Shown here: piece after piece, positions 18,201 to 25,952 of the stretch | Layout of the letters: the number at the start of each line of letters is the position of its first letter | Position numbering within the stretch: position 1 is the first letter of the stretch | DNA from: Luteolibacter sp. LG18 | GTDB taxonomy: Bacteria; Verrucomicrobiota; Verrucomicrobiia; Verrucomicrobiales; Akkermansiaceae | Direction: 5' to 3' | Length of the DNA: 64,000 nt | Assembly: GCF_036322585.1 (NCBI RefSeq) | Contig: NZ_AP024600.1 | Span: 5,084,001 to 5,148,000, forward strand | Notes under the pieces: generated by a model | Databases searched by the model: none | Told to the model about the DNA's origin: nothing | What the model saw: the letters and a program-made list of their open reading frames with translations, nothing else | Made by a program: the position numbers and the translations under genes

Positions 18201-19245
18201 CGGTCTCCGTGGTACGACCGATGTCGAGGATGCGCATCCAGTTCTTCGCGGAGAGCGGGGTGGCCCACACCTCGATGGTGAAGTTCGGCATGGCGGAAAA
18301 TATTCCGTTCGGCAGGTCCACGTAGGCGGCAATGGAACTTCCCGCCACGTTCCCGGTGGTGCCTCCGGGAAGCCGCAACGCGCTGCCGGTGAAGGTGGCT
18401 CCATTGCCGCGGACAACCGCATTGCCACCGGTGCCAGCCACGACCGTGCCCGCGGGCGCCGCTCCCGCCGCTTGGTTGAACTGCCAGCGGTACTGCACGG
18501 AGCCGATGTCGCTGCCATAGACCAGCCGCTCGCGGCGGTCCGCCACCCCTTGGGCGCTCGTGCTGAGCGCATAGGTGTTGTCCCCACCTGCTCCCGCCGT
18601 TCCGCCAAGGCAACTGCCAACGCCGATCAGCCGGATGCCATTGAGCCAGATGTTGGGATTGGAATAGAAGCCGTTCGACCCTCCCGTGCAATAGTTGTGC
18701 AGCATGATGGTCTTCGGGTTCTGGACTCCGTCGCGGTGGTCCAGACCAAAGTTGTGCCCGCCAGACTCGTGCGCCGCCACGTTCATCCACCACCACTGTT
18801 GTTCGTAGCAAGAGTAGCGGCCGGGCTGCTCGGCCTGGGCCGCGGCACCGTTGTCATACATGTCTCCGATGTAGGTGACGAGGTCTGCCCCGAGATTGTC
18901 GGCCACGGCCAGCACGTCCGTGATACGAGAGTCGTAGTTTTCCATCCAGCCGATCATCGCGCCACAGTCCACCACGTTGGTGGCATCGAACGCCGATTCC
19001 TTCGTGGCGACCACGTTCTGGCGGTGGGGCGATCCGCTGTTCGCGGCAATCCCGTTTGCCCCGGCGATCTGGTTGTAGATCGCCGCGTTGGTCTGATCGG
19101 TCCCGCCCATGCCGGACCGCCAGGTGGCGCTGTAGCCGACCACGAGATCGGACACCGCTTCGGCGCGGGCCACGCCTCCCGTGCCCGCAAGGACGAGCAG
19201 GACGGCGGCAAAGGGTAGACCCAAGGATCGGAGGGACGCGGGCAT
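15262..19245 (-). CDS. Metzincin-like zinc protease fused to LamG and autotransporter-type beta-strand repeats
   Basis: 1,327 residues, the largest gene here. A signal peptide (cleavage near ARA/EA) is followed by a protease domain with the complete metzincin motif HESGGHNFGLDH (residues 159-170) and a possible Met-turn (TIMLHNYC). Next comes a LamG/concanavalin-like domain (about 270-490), then a long series of Gly/Asn/Thr-rich beta-strand repeats of the autotransporter-associated kind (for example GTLTLAGTNTYTGATAVNTGTL). A C-terminal region of about 115 residues starts with DVDRDGLSNLLEYAVGADP. There is no outer-membrane beta-barrel and no PEP-CTERM tail. It is probably a large secreted or surface enzyme that degrades protein; substrate unknown. 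Confidence 0.85.
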   Translation of the reverse strand: MPASLRSLGLPFAAVLLVLAGTGGVARAEAVSDLVVGYSATWRSGMGGTDQTNAAIYNQIAGANGIAANSGSPHRQNVVATKESAFDATNVVDCGAMIGWMENYDSRITDVLAVADNLGADLVTYIGDMYDNGAAAQAEQPGRYSCYEQQWWWMNVAAHESGGHNFGLDHRDGVQNPKTIMLHNYCTGGSNGFYSNPNIWLNGIRLIGVGSCLGGTAGAGGDNTYALSTSAQGVADRRERLVYGSDIGSVQYRWQFNQAAGAAPAGTVVAGTGGNAVVRGNGATFTGSALRLPGGTTGNVAGSSIAAYVDLPNGIFSAMPNFTIEVWATPLSAKNWMRILDIGRTTETGDGTGAAGEYTPTAASPAPGGTSSYDDIMLSGCIGTDLNWQRFEAKLGGAGVVTADSNMGTTAGAMHHYAITFTDTTTGGTIKWFRDGVLVKALNVTFHSASLHDVNNWLGRSLWSGDDMANIDYHDVRIQNIALADGKVAANYRMGPNNAKATLWANDGWGNSGFTSGAWEFGNVPSPVRDYETGTMRLITPWTTTDSTFPGKSLTVTGGNLYLAGKDANTVTVSDLRLDGGTIHSLGDGGSKQVLAGQITVQNSSLNQIRGEWGEMVISANIVGTDQWDGMLYTEGAVTLTGNNANYHGATIVGDGRFGTVRISSETNLGGNPYWFGGAWLELNRGILETTQTMTIDDANRGICIGPSGGFLNPWQGTTLTIASPINSPAAGNTLQTAPMDSNPIMGILFVGGGGTVELTNPNNSHNAEMQITWGEMKLSGNGRLNNGDHWMPFLINGTFTDNSAQDQTLRGAISGNGVIVKGNTSTLNVNGSNPFTGSVTVNGGTLYANPGNAATDRALSYAGIITVNSGGTLRAGTNGLFGWDGTQEKTITVNAGGTLTANGGLTSDVGVGTVILNGGTLATLATGATDWGSWRFDNATDKLSVIADSTVSATNVKFGNVAATIDVAAGKSLNFTGTITDTTSGGISYLTKGGGSGTLVLAGTNTYTGATAVNTGTLRVNGSTAAGSAVTVAGGATLGGSGTVSGSLSFTSSAIHAPGNPAGTQTVGGALVYANGSRLRWTLPVNSNATGAASRVSAGTVSVTSGALIDLAFNAPGSNVNFTDSFWSQTRTWNVMSCTGKSGSFALGTVSTDAGGRQLSSYGTLSLQQSATSLDVTFTPYTPTELWRQSNFGINWNNSAISGDTVDVDRDGLSNLLEYAVGADPNTADSSAAPKVTVSGGKLKILFNRNTSATDLVLSVVAADTPTGPWTAVARSTNGAAFSVLAVGATVQEQGSTPLKAVQAEDIYLVPDASHPRRFMRLEVSR

Positions 19246-19272
19246 GGGGCGGGAGGAAGTGGCGGGTGTTTC

Positions 19273-20016
19273 TTACTTCGAGCGAACAGGACCGGGCTTC
19301 GTGCCCGGGGGCCTTTGGGAAGTCAGGATGAAATCCGGAGTGCTGGTCTCCGGGGGTCTGCCATAAACATTGGGATCGATCTCCTTCACGAAGACCTCGC
19401 CCGGCTCGCGGGCATCAGCGGTGAGGTACAATCCCTCGTCCGGCGAGAGGACGTTGAACGACTCGCAACCGTTGGCGAATCCGAGCGAGACCAGGGAGTT
19501 GAAGCGGCCTTTCACTTTACCATTCACGCTGCCGCCGCTGCCGTCCGGCATCCGATGGATCTCGGTCACCTCGACCTCGACCTCGCGGCCATCGAGCCCC
19601 GGAAGGGTGAACGTCCTGAGCGGCTGGCCACGGTCGAGGAGCTGCGGCACCGTATCCTTCCGGTATACGAGCTGACGGTGCTTGATCCGGTCGTTCTCGT
19701 CCACCATGCGGAGGAACTCATCCGGATTGTGAACAAGCTTCGCGATGACCTCCGGCACCTTCGCGTCCTCGGTGGTCCACTCATGCTGCGCCGTGCGGAA
19801 TGAAACCGGCAGCGGACGTAACGGGACCCCTTCCGAGCCCCGGGCTTCCTGCGGCGGATGAGCGGGCATGAAGGAAGCGGTGGATTCCTTCAAAACCACG
19901 GCAAGTGGGGATCCCGACCGGCTATGGTCACGCATGACGATCGCGGTGACGACCAGCCCGCCCGCCAGGAAGACCACACGCCAAACACGCGGTGAGAATT
20001 TGTTCATGAATTTCAT
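19273..20016 (-). CDS. Hypothetical membrane-anchored protein
   Basis: 247 residues from ATG 20016; ATGs at 20040 and 20007 are also in frame. A single N-terminal hydrophobic segment (WRVVFLAGGLVVTAIVMRD) suggests a signal anchor. The rest is polar, with VPEVIAKLVHNPDEFLRMVDENDRIKHRQLVY and a beta-rich C-terminal half, and ends in a Pro/Arg/Lys tail. No family or catalytic motif recognised. It lies 27 bases upstream of the large protease gene on the same strand, so the two are probably co-transcribed and it may act in exporting or processing that protein; this is inference from position only. Confidence 0.65.
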   Translation of the reverse strand: MKFMNKFSPRVWRVVFLAGGLVVTAIVMRDHSRSGSPLAVVLKESTASFMPAHPPQEARGSEGVPLRPLPVSFRTAQHEWTTEDAKVPEVIAKLVHNPDEFLRMVDENDRIKHRQLVYRKDTVPQLLDRGQPLRTFTLPGLDGREVEVEVTEIHRMPDGSGGSVNGKVKGRFNSLVSLGFANGCESFNVLSPDEGLYLTADAREPGEVFVKEIDPNVYGRPPETSTPDFILTSQRPPGTKPGPVRSK

Positions 20017-20304
20017 GGGGCCTCTAGGTGAGCCCGTCATCCCGCATGCTGGGTAACAGGCATTGCAGGTGGATCAGCGTAATCTCGCTCTGAAACCCGA
20101 CAGGACACCTCCATTTTCAGGCCCCAGGAAAGGACCGCATGGAATCGGAAGGCGTTCATTGCAAGTCGCACGCAACCCGCAGGAGAAGGATAGCTGTGCC
20201 GGACGGAAAAACCCGAACCGCCCGGACACAGCCCTCGCCAGTCCGCGACGTTTCCGCTCGCGGCTTGGTCAAGATTTGAGACTTGGTCAGCGCGGCACCG
20301 CCCC

Positions 20305-22458
20305 TTACTTGGTCGCCTTGAGTCGGCCGAAAAGCTTGCCGCCCACCGCATTCGATTTCGGAATGAATACCGCCACCGTATCAGGAGCGGCACCATTCTC
20401 GACCACGAAGACCGGCGCGGCGTCGACCGGACCGATGGCAACATCGGTCCAACCGGTCAAATTGGAACCGTATTGAAACGTCAGCGCCACCTCGGCTTCG
20501 GAATCGTCGGAACGGTTGAAGGTGAAAATGAAGTTGGTGGCATCGGTGGTCACGGTCGGCAGGTTCGCCGCGTCCGATGCCAACGGGTTGCCCCCGAGCA
20601 CGAACTCCAACGCATTGGAGATTCCATCGTGGTCAGGATCCTCTGCCGCACCGCGGTTCGACACGCTGAGTCCCTTCAGGTCGGCCCAATCCGAATAGGT
20701 CAACGCTCCACCGGCTGAAGTCACGCTCACCACTCCAGCGGTCCCAGCGAAGCGGACGTTGTCGATGTGGGTCGCACCCGAACCTGAGGCGCCCCAGGTG
20801 CCGGAGGCCTGAGCGACACCGTCGAAGTACAACTTGTCCACGACCTCGGAGCCGCTGGGTTCCACCACGCCGCCACCGTTGATGGAAAGTTTCCCTGTAT
20901 CGGAGAGGGAAGATCCATTCACACCGAGGGTACCGCCATTGACCGTCGTGTTGCCATTGTAGCCGTTCGCTCCCGTCAGGGTGAGCTTGCCCGCGCCGTT
21001 CTTGACGAGGCCTCCATCGGTCGCCGCGTCGCCACCGACATCGCTGTGCAGCAGCGGCTGGGCGATGGTCACATCATAGCCGTTGGTGTCGATGATCGCA
21101 CCACCGTCCCGGACGTTGGCGCGCTGGCTTGCTCCACCGAGATTGAGGAAATTCGGCTCGTTGGTGTTGGCAGCCTTCAGCGTGCCACCGTTGAAGTTGA
21201 ACACGGCGGTGCCGTTGTCGCTGCCTGTGACCACCGCGCGGATCGTCAGAACCCCGCCATTGAGATTGAAGGTATTGTTCGCGCTGGCTCCCCCGCCCCA
21301 GTTCAGATCGAGATCGCCCGAGGTCAGGGTGCCGGTCTGGTTGCCGCTGTAGGACGTGATGGCCCCCGCATTGAGGTTCACCACGCTGGTGCCGGTGCTC
21401 CCGCCGGTGCTGAAGCGCAGGTCGGTGTTGGCATTGAGATTGAGGGTGCCACTGACGTTCAGGGTGCCCGGAATGGTGTCGTATTGGTTGACGATGACCC
21501 AGCGTTCGGTGGTGGTGGCCACGTTCACCACGCCGCCCGATGCGATGTTCATGGTGCCGAACGCGCCGTTTGTCCCGCTGCCCGCATAGGCGAGCGTGAC
21601 ATCTCCCTCGGAGTTCACAATGCCGCCGCCGTTCACATTGATGGTGCCCTTCACCACGTCCGTGGCCGCGCCCGCTCCGCAGTTCGCGACTGCCGCGACG
21701 TTCGCCGTGGCATTGGCGATGCTCACCGTGCCGGTGCCGACCCAGCGGCAGGTGGTGAGATAGGTGGCGTTCAAGGTGCCGCCGGTCATGTTGAGCGTGC
21801 CGGTGCCCCCGAACGATCCCACCCACACCTCGCCCGCCGCATTGATGGTGCCGTTCTGGAGATTGAGCGTGCCGGTGCCGAGGTTCGCCCCGAAGTCACC
21901 GACGCCGAGATTGATCGAAGCATAGCCGCTGCCGCCGAAAATATAGCCGTAAGCCGCGGTCGAGGTGGCGGTCAATATGCCACTGGTATTGACGGTGACC
22001 GTGCCATTTCCGCCCGGAACGTAGTATCCGCCCCCCACGTGCAATTTGCCCACCGTGATACTCGCATCACCGGTGAGATTGTAGGTACCGGTGCCGCCCC
22101 CGCGGCCGACGAACATCCAGTTCCCGGAGGCGTTCACCACGGCAAGGGATAGCGCGCCGCTGGATTGATCAAAGCGACCGGAGTTTCCCGTGCCGTCCCC
22201 CAGCACGAGGTCCACCGGCGTGAAAGCGGAGCTCGCCCCCAGGGTTGGAAAGTTACCGGTCGCGGTGTTGATGAAGAAATTTCCGGTCGGATTCGCCGGA
22301 TCGGAACTCCAATTCGCGGCGTTGTTCCAGTCCTGGCTGGTGTCACCCACCCAGGTGGCATCCGCCCGGGCGGATTGGGTGGACAGTCCGGCCACAGACA
22401 GCGCGATCGTGAGCGCGGGCAAGGTGGCCGAGGCGAAGGGCTTTGATTTCAGATTCAT
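20305..22458 (-). CDS. Autotransporter-associated beta-strand repeat protein
   Basis: 717 residues from ATG 22458, which starts a signal peptide ending STQSARADA; the frame extends to a TTG upstream. The N-terminal WVGDTSQDWNNAANWSS motif is typical of proteins carrying autotransporter-associated repeats. A long Gly/Asn-rich parallel-beta region follows (GTLNLQNGTINAAGEVWVG and similar units about every 20-30 residues) and one canonical repeat GAGKLTLTGANGYNGNTTVNGGTLGVNG (its parts near residue 515). The C-terminus starts DPDHDGISNALEFVLGGNP, like the protease at 15262. There is no outer-membrane barrel. It is probably a surface adhesin or scaffold. Confidence 0.82.
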   Translation of the reverse strand: MNLKSKPFASATLPALTIALSVAGLSTQSARADATWVGDTSQDWNNAANWSSDPANPTGNFFINTATGNFPTLGASSAFTPVDLVLGDGTGNSGRFDQSSGALSLAVVNASGNWMFVGRGGGTGTYNLTGDASITVGKLHVGGGYYVPGGNGTVTVNTSGILTATSTAAYGYIFGGSGYASINLGVGDFGANLGTGTLNLQNGTINAAGEVWVGSFGGTGTLNMTGGTLNATYLTTCRWVGTGTVSIANATANVAAVANCGAGAATDVVKGTINVNGGGIVNSEGDVTLAYAGSGTNGAFGTMNIASGGVVNVATTTERWVIVNQYDTIPGTLNVSGTLNLNANTDLRFSTGGSTGTSVVNLNAGAITSYSGNQTGTLTSGDLDLNWGGGASANNTFNLNGGVLTIRAVVTGSDNGTAVFNFNGGTLKAANTNEPNFLNLGGASQRANVRDGGAIIDTNGYDVTIAQPLLHSDVGGDAATDGGLVKNGAGKLTLTGANGYNGNTTVNGGTLGVNGSSLSDTGKLSINGGGVVEPSGSEVVDKLYFDGVAQASGTWGASGSGATHIDNVRFAGTAGVVSVTSAGGALTYSDWADLKGLSVSNRGAAEDPDHDGISNALEFVLGGNPLASDAANLPTVTTDATNFIFTFNRSDDSEAEVALTFQYGSNLTGWTDVAIGPVDAAPVFVVENGAAPDTVAVFIPKSNAVGGKLFGRLKATK

Positions 22459-22784
22459 GCAATGCAGCAGGTTTTTTGAGGATACATCCCGGACATTCAC
22501 CAATCCCCCCCGAAGCGGGGTTCATCGATCCGATCCAATCCTGTCCGAGAAGCGGAATTCCTCCCCAAAACCCGACATTTCACTTTCACCCTTCCCCTGC
22601 CCGTAAGTGTAGCCGACACCCACCCTATCAAGGAGAATGCCGGCCACTACATTGCATCGTACCCGGGAAAGCCTCGGGGATGCCCTGCGAATGAAGCTCC
22701 CCTCACATTAGAAGAGCGGTAAACCATCCGGAAACCCGACAGATTTGAATGGCAGAAATTACGGCACCGAACGGGCGATCAAAC
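22459..22784. other. Intergenic region, 326 bp, no gene seen
   Basis: It separates two minus-strand genes and should hold the promoter and 5' leader of the repeat protein. I see no convincing ORF, tRNA or repeat family; only short C-rich tracts. No promoter could be assigned with confidence. Confidence 0.5.
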
Positions 22785-24896
22785 TCACGGGCCCAAGGTC
22801 CGCCTGGCTTCATCCAGAAACTGGGCCGCATTGAGCCAATCCAGCCACAGGCCATTCGGGCCAATCAGCGGCAGCTCCCCCTCCAGGACAGTCTCGATTG
22901 GCTCCTGGGCGAGCCCCACGAGGGCCCGGGCACCAGTCCGGTTCGCCCGGTGGCTCTCAATCATCGCGGTGATGCAGCGCACGGAAGCCACCCGCGCCTC
23001 GTTGACGTCCGGGAAGTTCAAACACCGGCTCATCCACACCGAGGCCCGTTCATCATCCCCTTCCCGGAAAGCCTTCAGTCCGATGGCAAAACAAAACCAC
23101 GCCGAAAGCCGCTGGTCGTGGATCACCCAACCGTTGGGATCGTTCACCGAGATCTCGGCCAACGCGACCATCTCATCGAGTTTCCGCAGCAGCGATGCGG
23201 GCGCGGGTTTCAGCAGGGAGGCCTTGAGTACCTGTTCGGCCACCTGGGGATGGCGAGTGCCGGAAAACCGCTGGATCGCGAACTCCCGGATCTTCTCATA
23301 CCCCGCTTCGTTTCCCGCGTAACAGAGCGCGGAAGTGGCGGGCAGGAGGTCGAAGGAAATGTGGTTGCTGTCCGCGTCATCGACGTTGGCGAAGGCGTGG
23401 ACCGAGGAGCTATAACGGTCCGCCGCACGATCATACCGCTTCGCCAGGACGTGCCACTCCGCGAGACGCCGGTAGCAATCGGCCGCCTCCAGCGACACCG
23501 GCGTGCGGTCCACGGGCACGGAGGCCAGCAGGCGATCCGCTTCCTCCAGGTTGCCGCGCCCGATCTGCACCGCGGCATGGGCCACGCTTTCGCGGTATTC
23601 CGCGGCTTCGCGCAGGAACTGCTCGTTGACGCGGGCCTCCTCCGCGATCCGGTGCTGCCGCGAAAGCTCATCCAGCGCACGCTTTTCCCTCAGGAACAAG
23701 ACCGTGGAAACGCCGAAGCCTGCGAGCAGGCAAATGGCCGCGGCGCACCCCGCGGCGAAAACCATCTTGTTCCTGCGGATCAGCTTGCCGAGCCAGTAGC
23801 GGCGCGTTGGAGCGCGGGCCGAGACCGGCTCATCATCGAGATACCGCAGGACGTCGATCGCCAGGCCGTTCGCCGTGTCGTAGCGGCGTGTGCGCTCCTT
23901 GGCCATCGCCTTCATGATGACCCAATCGAGATCCCCCAGGCCGCTGTTCTCCACGACCAAGGAAGGCAAGGGTGGTTCCTCGTCCCGCAGGATGCGGCGG
24001 GTCTCCTCCATTCCGGCCTCGGTGAGGCGCTTCGCCGCGAAGGGCGGGCGCCCCGTCACCAGTTCGTAGAGCAGCACACCCAGGCTGTAGACATCGCTGC
24101 GGGTGTCCACGTCCGTTCCGCCCGCGGCCTGCTCGGGACTCATGTAGGCGGGCGTTCCGATCATCTGGTCCAGCTTGGTGAACGTCGCATCCTCACCGGG
24201 GCCGCCGGTGGTTGCTTTCGCAATTCCGAAGTCGATCACCTTCGGCACCATCGCGCCGTCATGTCGGTGGACGAGAACGTTGGACGGCTTGATGTCGCGA
24301 TGGATCACCCCTTTCTGATGCGCGTGCTGGATGGCCTGGCAAACCTGCACGAACAGACGCAGGCGTTCCGGCAGCTCCAGCCCCGCCCCGCAGAAGTCGG
24401 TGATCCTTTCTCCATCCACCAGCTCCATCACGAAGTAGGGACGCCCGGCAGCCGTCGCACCGGCATCGAACACCCGCGCGATGTTCGGATGATCCATCAT
24501 CGCCAGCGCCTGGCGCTCCGCATTGAAGCGGGCGATGACATGCTCCGTGTCCATGCCCACCCGGATGACCTTTAGCGCCACCTTCCGCCTCACGGGTTCC
24601 TGTTGCTCGGCGAGGTAGACCACACCGCAGCCGCCCGCACCGATGCGCTCGATCAAGCGGTAGCGCCCGATGCTGGCACCGAGGCCTTCGTCCTCCGAAC
24701 GCCCGCCCTCGGCCCTTACCTCCGGCTGGAGATCGAAGAAGGACTCCGCCGCGTCGTTAAGGCGAAGCAGATCCTCCAGATCGCGGCGGCCGCGCGCGTC
24801 GTCCTTGCACACGTGGTCCAGGAACAACTTCCGCTCCTCAGGCCGGGAAAATCCGGTCGCGGCAGCGAAGAGCAATTTTTCGACATCCGGATCCAT
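22785..24896 (-). CDS. Transmembrane Ser/Thr protein kinase with C-terminal helical repeats
   Basis: 703 residues from ATG 24896 (two bases after the sigma-factor stop). An acidic N-terminal segment of about 75 residues precedes a complete Hanks-type kinase domain: IGAGGCGVV (85-93), VALKV with Lys109, VIHRDIKPSNVLV, VIDFGIAKA, GTPAYMSPEQAAGG and DVYSLGVLLYELVTGRPPF. A hydrophobic segment (MVFAAGCAAAICLLAGFGVSTVLFL) and a coiled/TPR-like C-terminal half follow. It is likely a membrane receptor kinase phosphorylating cytoplasmic targets. It follows an ECF sigma gene, the usual pairing in PVC bacteria, in which the kinase may control the sigma factor. Confidence 0.92.
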   Translation of the reverse strand: MDPDVEKLLFAAATGFSRPEERKLFLDHVCKDDARGRRDLEDLLRLNDAAESFFDLQPEVRAEGGRSEDEGLGASIGRYRLIERIGAGGCGVVYLAEQQEPVRRKVALKVIRVGMDTEHVIARFNAERQALAMMDHPNIARVFDAGATAAGRPYFVMELVDGERITDFCGAGLELPERLRLFVQVCQAIQHAHQKGVIHRDIKPSNVLVHRHDGAMVPKVIDFGIAKATTGGPGEDATFTKLDQMIGTPAYMSPEQAAGGTDVDTRSDVYSLGVLLYELVTGRPPFAAKRLTEAGMEETRRILRDEEPPLPSLVVENSGLGDLDWVIMKAMAKERTRRYDTANGLAIDVLRYLDDEPVSARAPTRRYWLGKLIRRNKMVFAAGCAAAICLLAGFGVSTVLFLREKRALDELSRQHRIAEEARVNEQFLREAAEYRESVAHAAVQIGRGNLEEADRLLASVPVDRTPVSLEAADCYRRLAEWHVLAKRYDRAADRYSSSVHAFANVDDADSNHISFDLLPATSALCYAGNEAGYEKIREFAIQRFSGTRHPQVAEQVLKASLLKPAPASLLRKLDEMVALAEISVNDPNGWVIHDQRLSAWFCFAIGLKAFREGDDERASVWMSRCLNFPDVNEARVASVRCITAMIESHRANRTGARALVGLAQEPIETVLEGELPLIGPNGLWLDWLNAAQFLDEARRTLGP

Positions 24897-24898
24897 GG

Positions 24899-25456
24899 TC
24901 AGCCCTCGTCGCGGATCAACTGGAGCAGGCGCGCCCGGGCAAAGGCCCACTGGCGCTCGATCGTCCGCTCGGTGACGCCATCCATTTCCGCGATCTCCTT
25001 GTTGGTGAGTCCGCCGAAAAACTTGAGCGTGATGACACGCGCGCTCTCGGGATCACGCTGCTCCAGCTTGTCCATCATCTCGTCCACCAGCAGCACCCGC
25101 TCGTCGAGCGTCGGCATTTCCACATCGAAATCCTCGATGTCCACCTCCGCCCTCTTCCCCCCGCGCTTCTGGCTCGATTTCGCGCGGGCGCGGTCCACCA
25201 GGATACGCCGCATCGCCAATGCCGCGGTGCGGAAAAAATGCGTCCGGTCCTTCCACAGCGCTTCGTCATCCTCGGACACCCGCAACCATGCCTCGTGGAC
25301 CAATGCGGTCGGTTGCAGCGTTTGCCCGGGGGCTTCCGTGGATAACTTGGAAGCGGCCAAGGCCCTCAGCTCATCGTAGACCAACGGCAGCAATTCGGAC
25401 GAGACGCCTGCGCCATGCTGGCTCGCGGATTCGAGGATACGCCTGATTTCGTTCAC
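24899..25456 (-). CDS. ECF-type RNA polymerase sigma factor
   Basis: 185 residues, GTG start. Region 2 is visible as LVYDELRALAASKL, HEAWLRV and HFFRTAALAMRRILVDRAR, region 4 as DPESARVITLKFFGGLTNKEIAEMDGVTERTIERQWAFARARL. This is the pattern of the ECF group common in Planctomycetes and Verrucomicrobia (TIGR02999-like), which usually stands beside a Ser/Thr kinase and has no classical anti-sigma gene. It is the first gene of a sigma-kinase operon and is divergent from the zinc protease at 25953. Confidence 0.92.
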   Translation of the reverse strand: MNEIRRILESASQHGAGVSSELLPLVYDELRALAASKLSTEAPGQTLQPTALVHEAWLRVSEDDEALWKDRTHFFRTAALAMRRILVDRARAKSSQKRGGKRAEVDIEDFDVEMPTLDERVLLVDEMMDKLEQRDPESARVITLKFFGGLTNKEIAEMDGVTERTIERQWAFARARLLQLIRDEG

Positions 25457-25952
25457 GTTCCGGGCAAGGGTGTACTGTCAAGGATCGCACGCCGCGGGAT
25501 GCACCACAAGAAGCATCCGGACCACGCCGTGCGGCATGGGGTGGCTATCACGAACGCCGGAAACAAAGGACGATGGCAAACATAAAGTGACAGGAGCCCA
25601 CTGTCGTCGTTCACATCCATTGATTGCATGAAACATCGGCCTTGCATGCTGGTGCATTTACCGCGGCCGATGACTCCCATGTCCACCCGCGGTGGCGGGT
25701 AGCGGCATGCGTGATGTCATACCCAATCTTTTGATCACGCCTGTCGGGTTTCGGGAGGCAGATCCGCTTCTAACGAGAGGGGCTTTTGCATGGGCCCCTC
25801 GGAATCCCGCTCCCGCCTCCATCTCCATCCACGCTGGCGATGGAGGCGCGGCCAGCGGGAAGACTGAAACCCAAACCAAACCTACCCGGGCCCCATCCCG
25901 TGAACGCCAGGCGCGATCGCGGGAGCGGGAGCCTCATGGGCAGTGATACCCC
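25457..25952. other. 496-bp divergent regulatory region
   Basis: It lies between the sigma-kinase operon (minus) and the protease operon (plus) and must hold both promoters. Two clear hairpins are present: GAGGGGC...GCCCCTC (25777-25800) and a 10-bp stem CGCCTCCATC/GATGGAGGCG (25814-25848). No ORF is convincing. The hairpins sit in the leader of the protease gene, more than 100 bases before its ATG. Confidence 0.5.

Noticed and set aside
17824..19218. 464-codon plus-strand frame opposite the protease/LamG domains
   Set aside because: No motif or start context; the minus-strand HExxHxxGxxH motif and LamG domain lie there.
16000..22300. Repeats in the autotransporter-associated proteins considered as a CRISPR or DNA tandem repeat
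   Set aside because: The units vary in DNA sequence and length, are in frame with a protein, and conserve amino-acid pattern only; there are no identical direct repeats with spacers.
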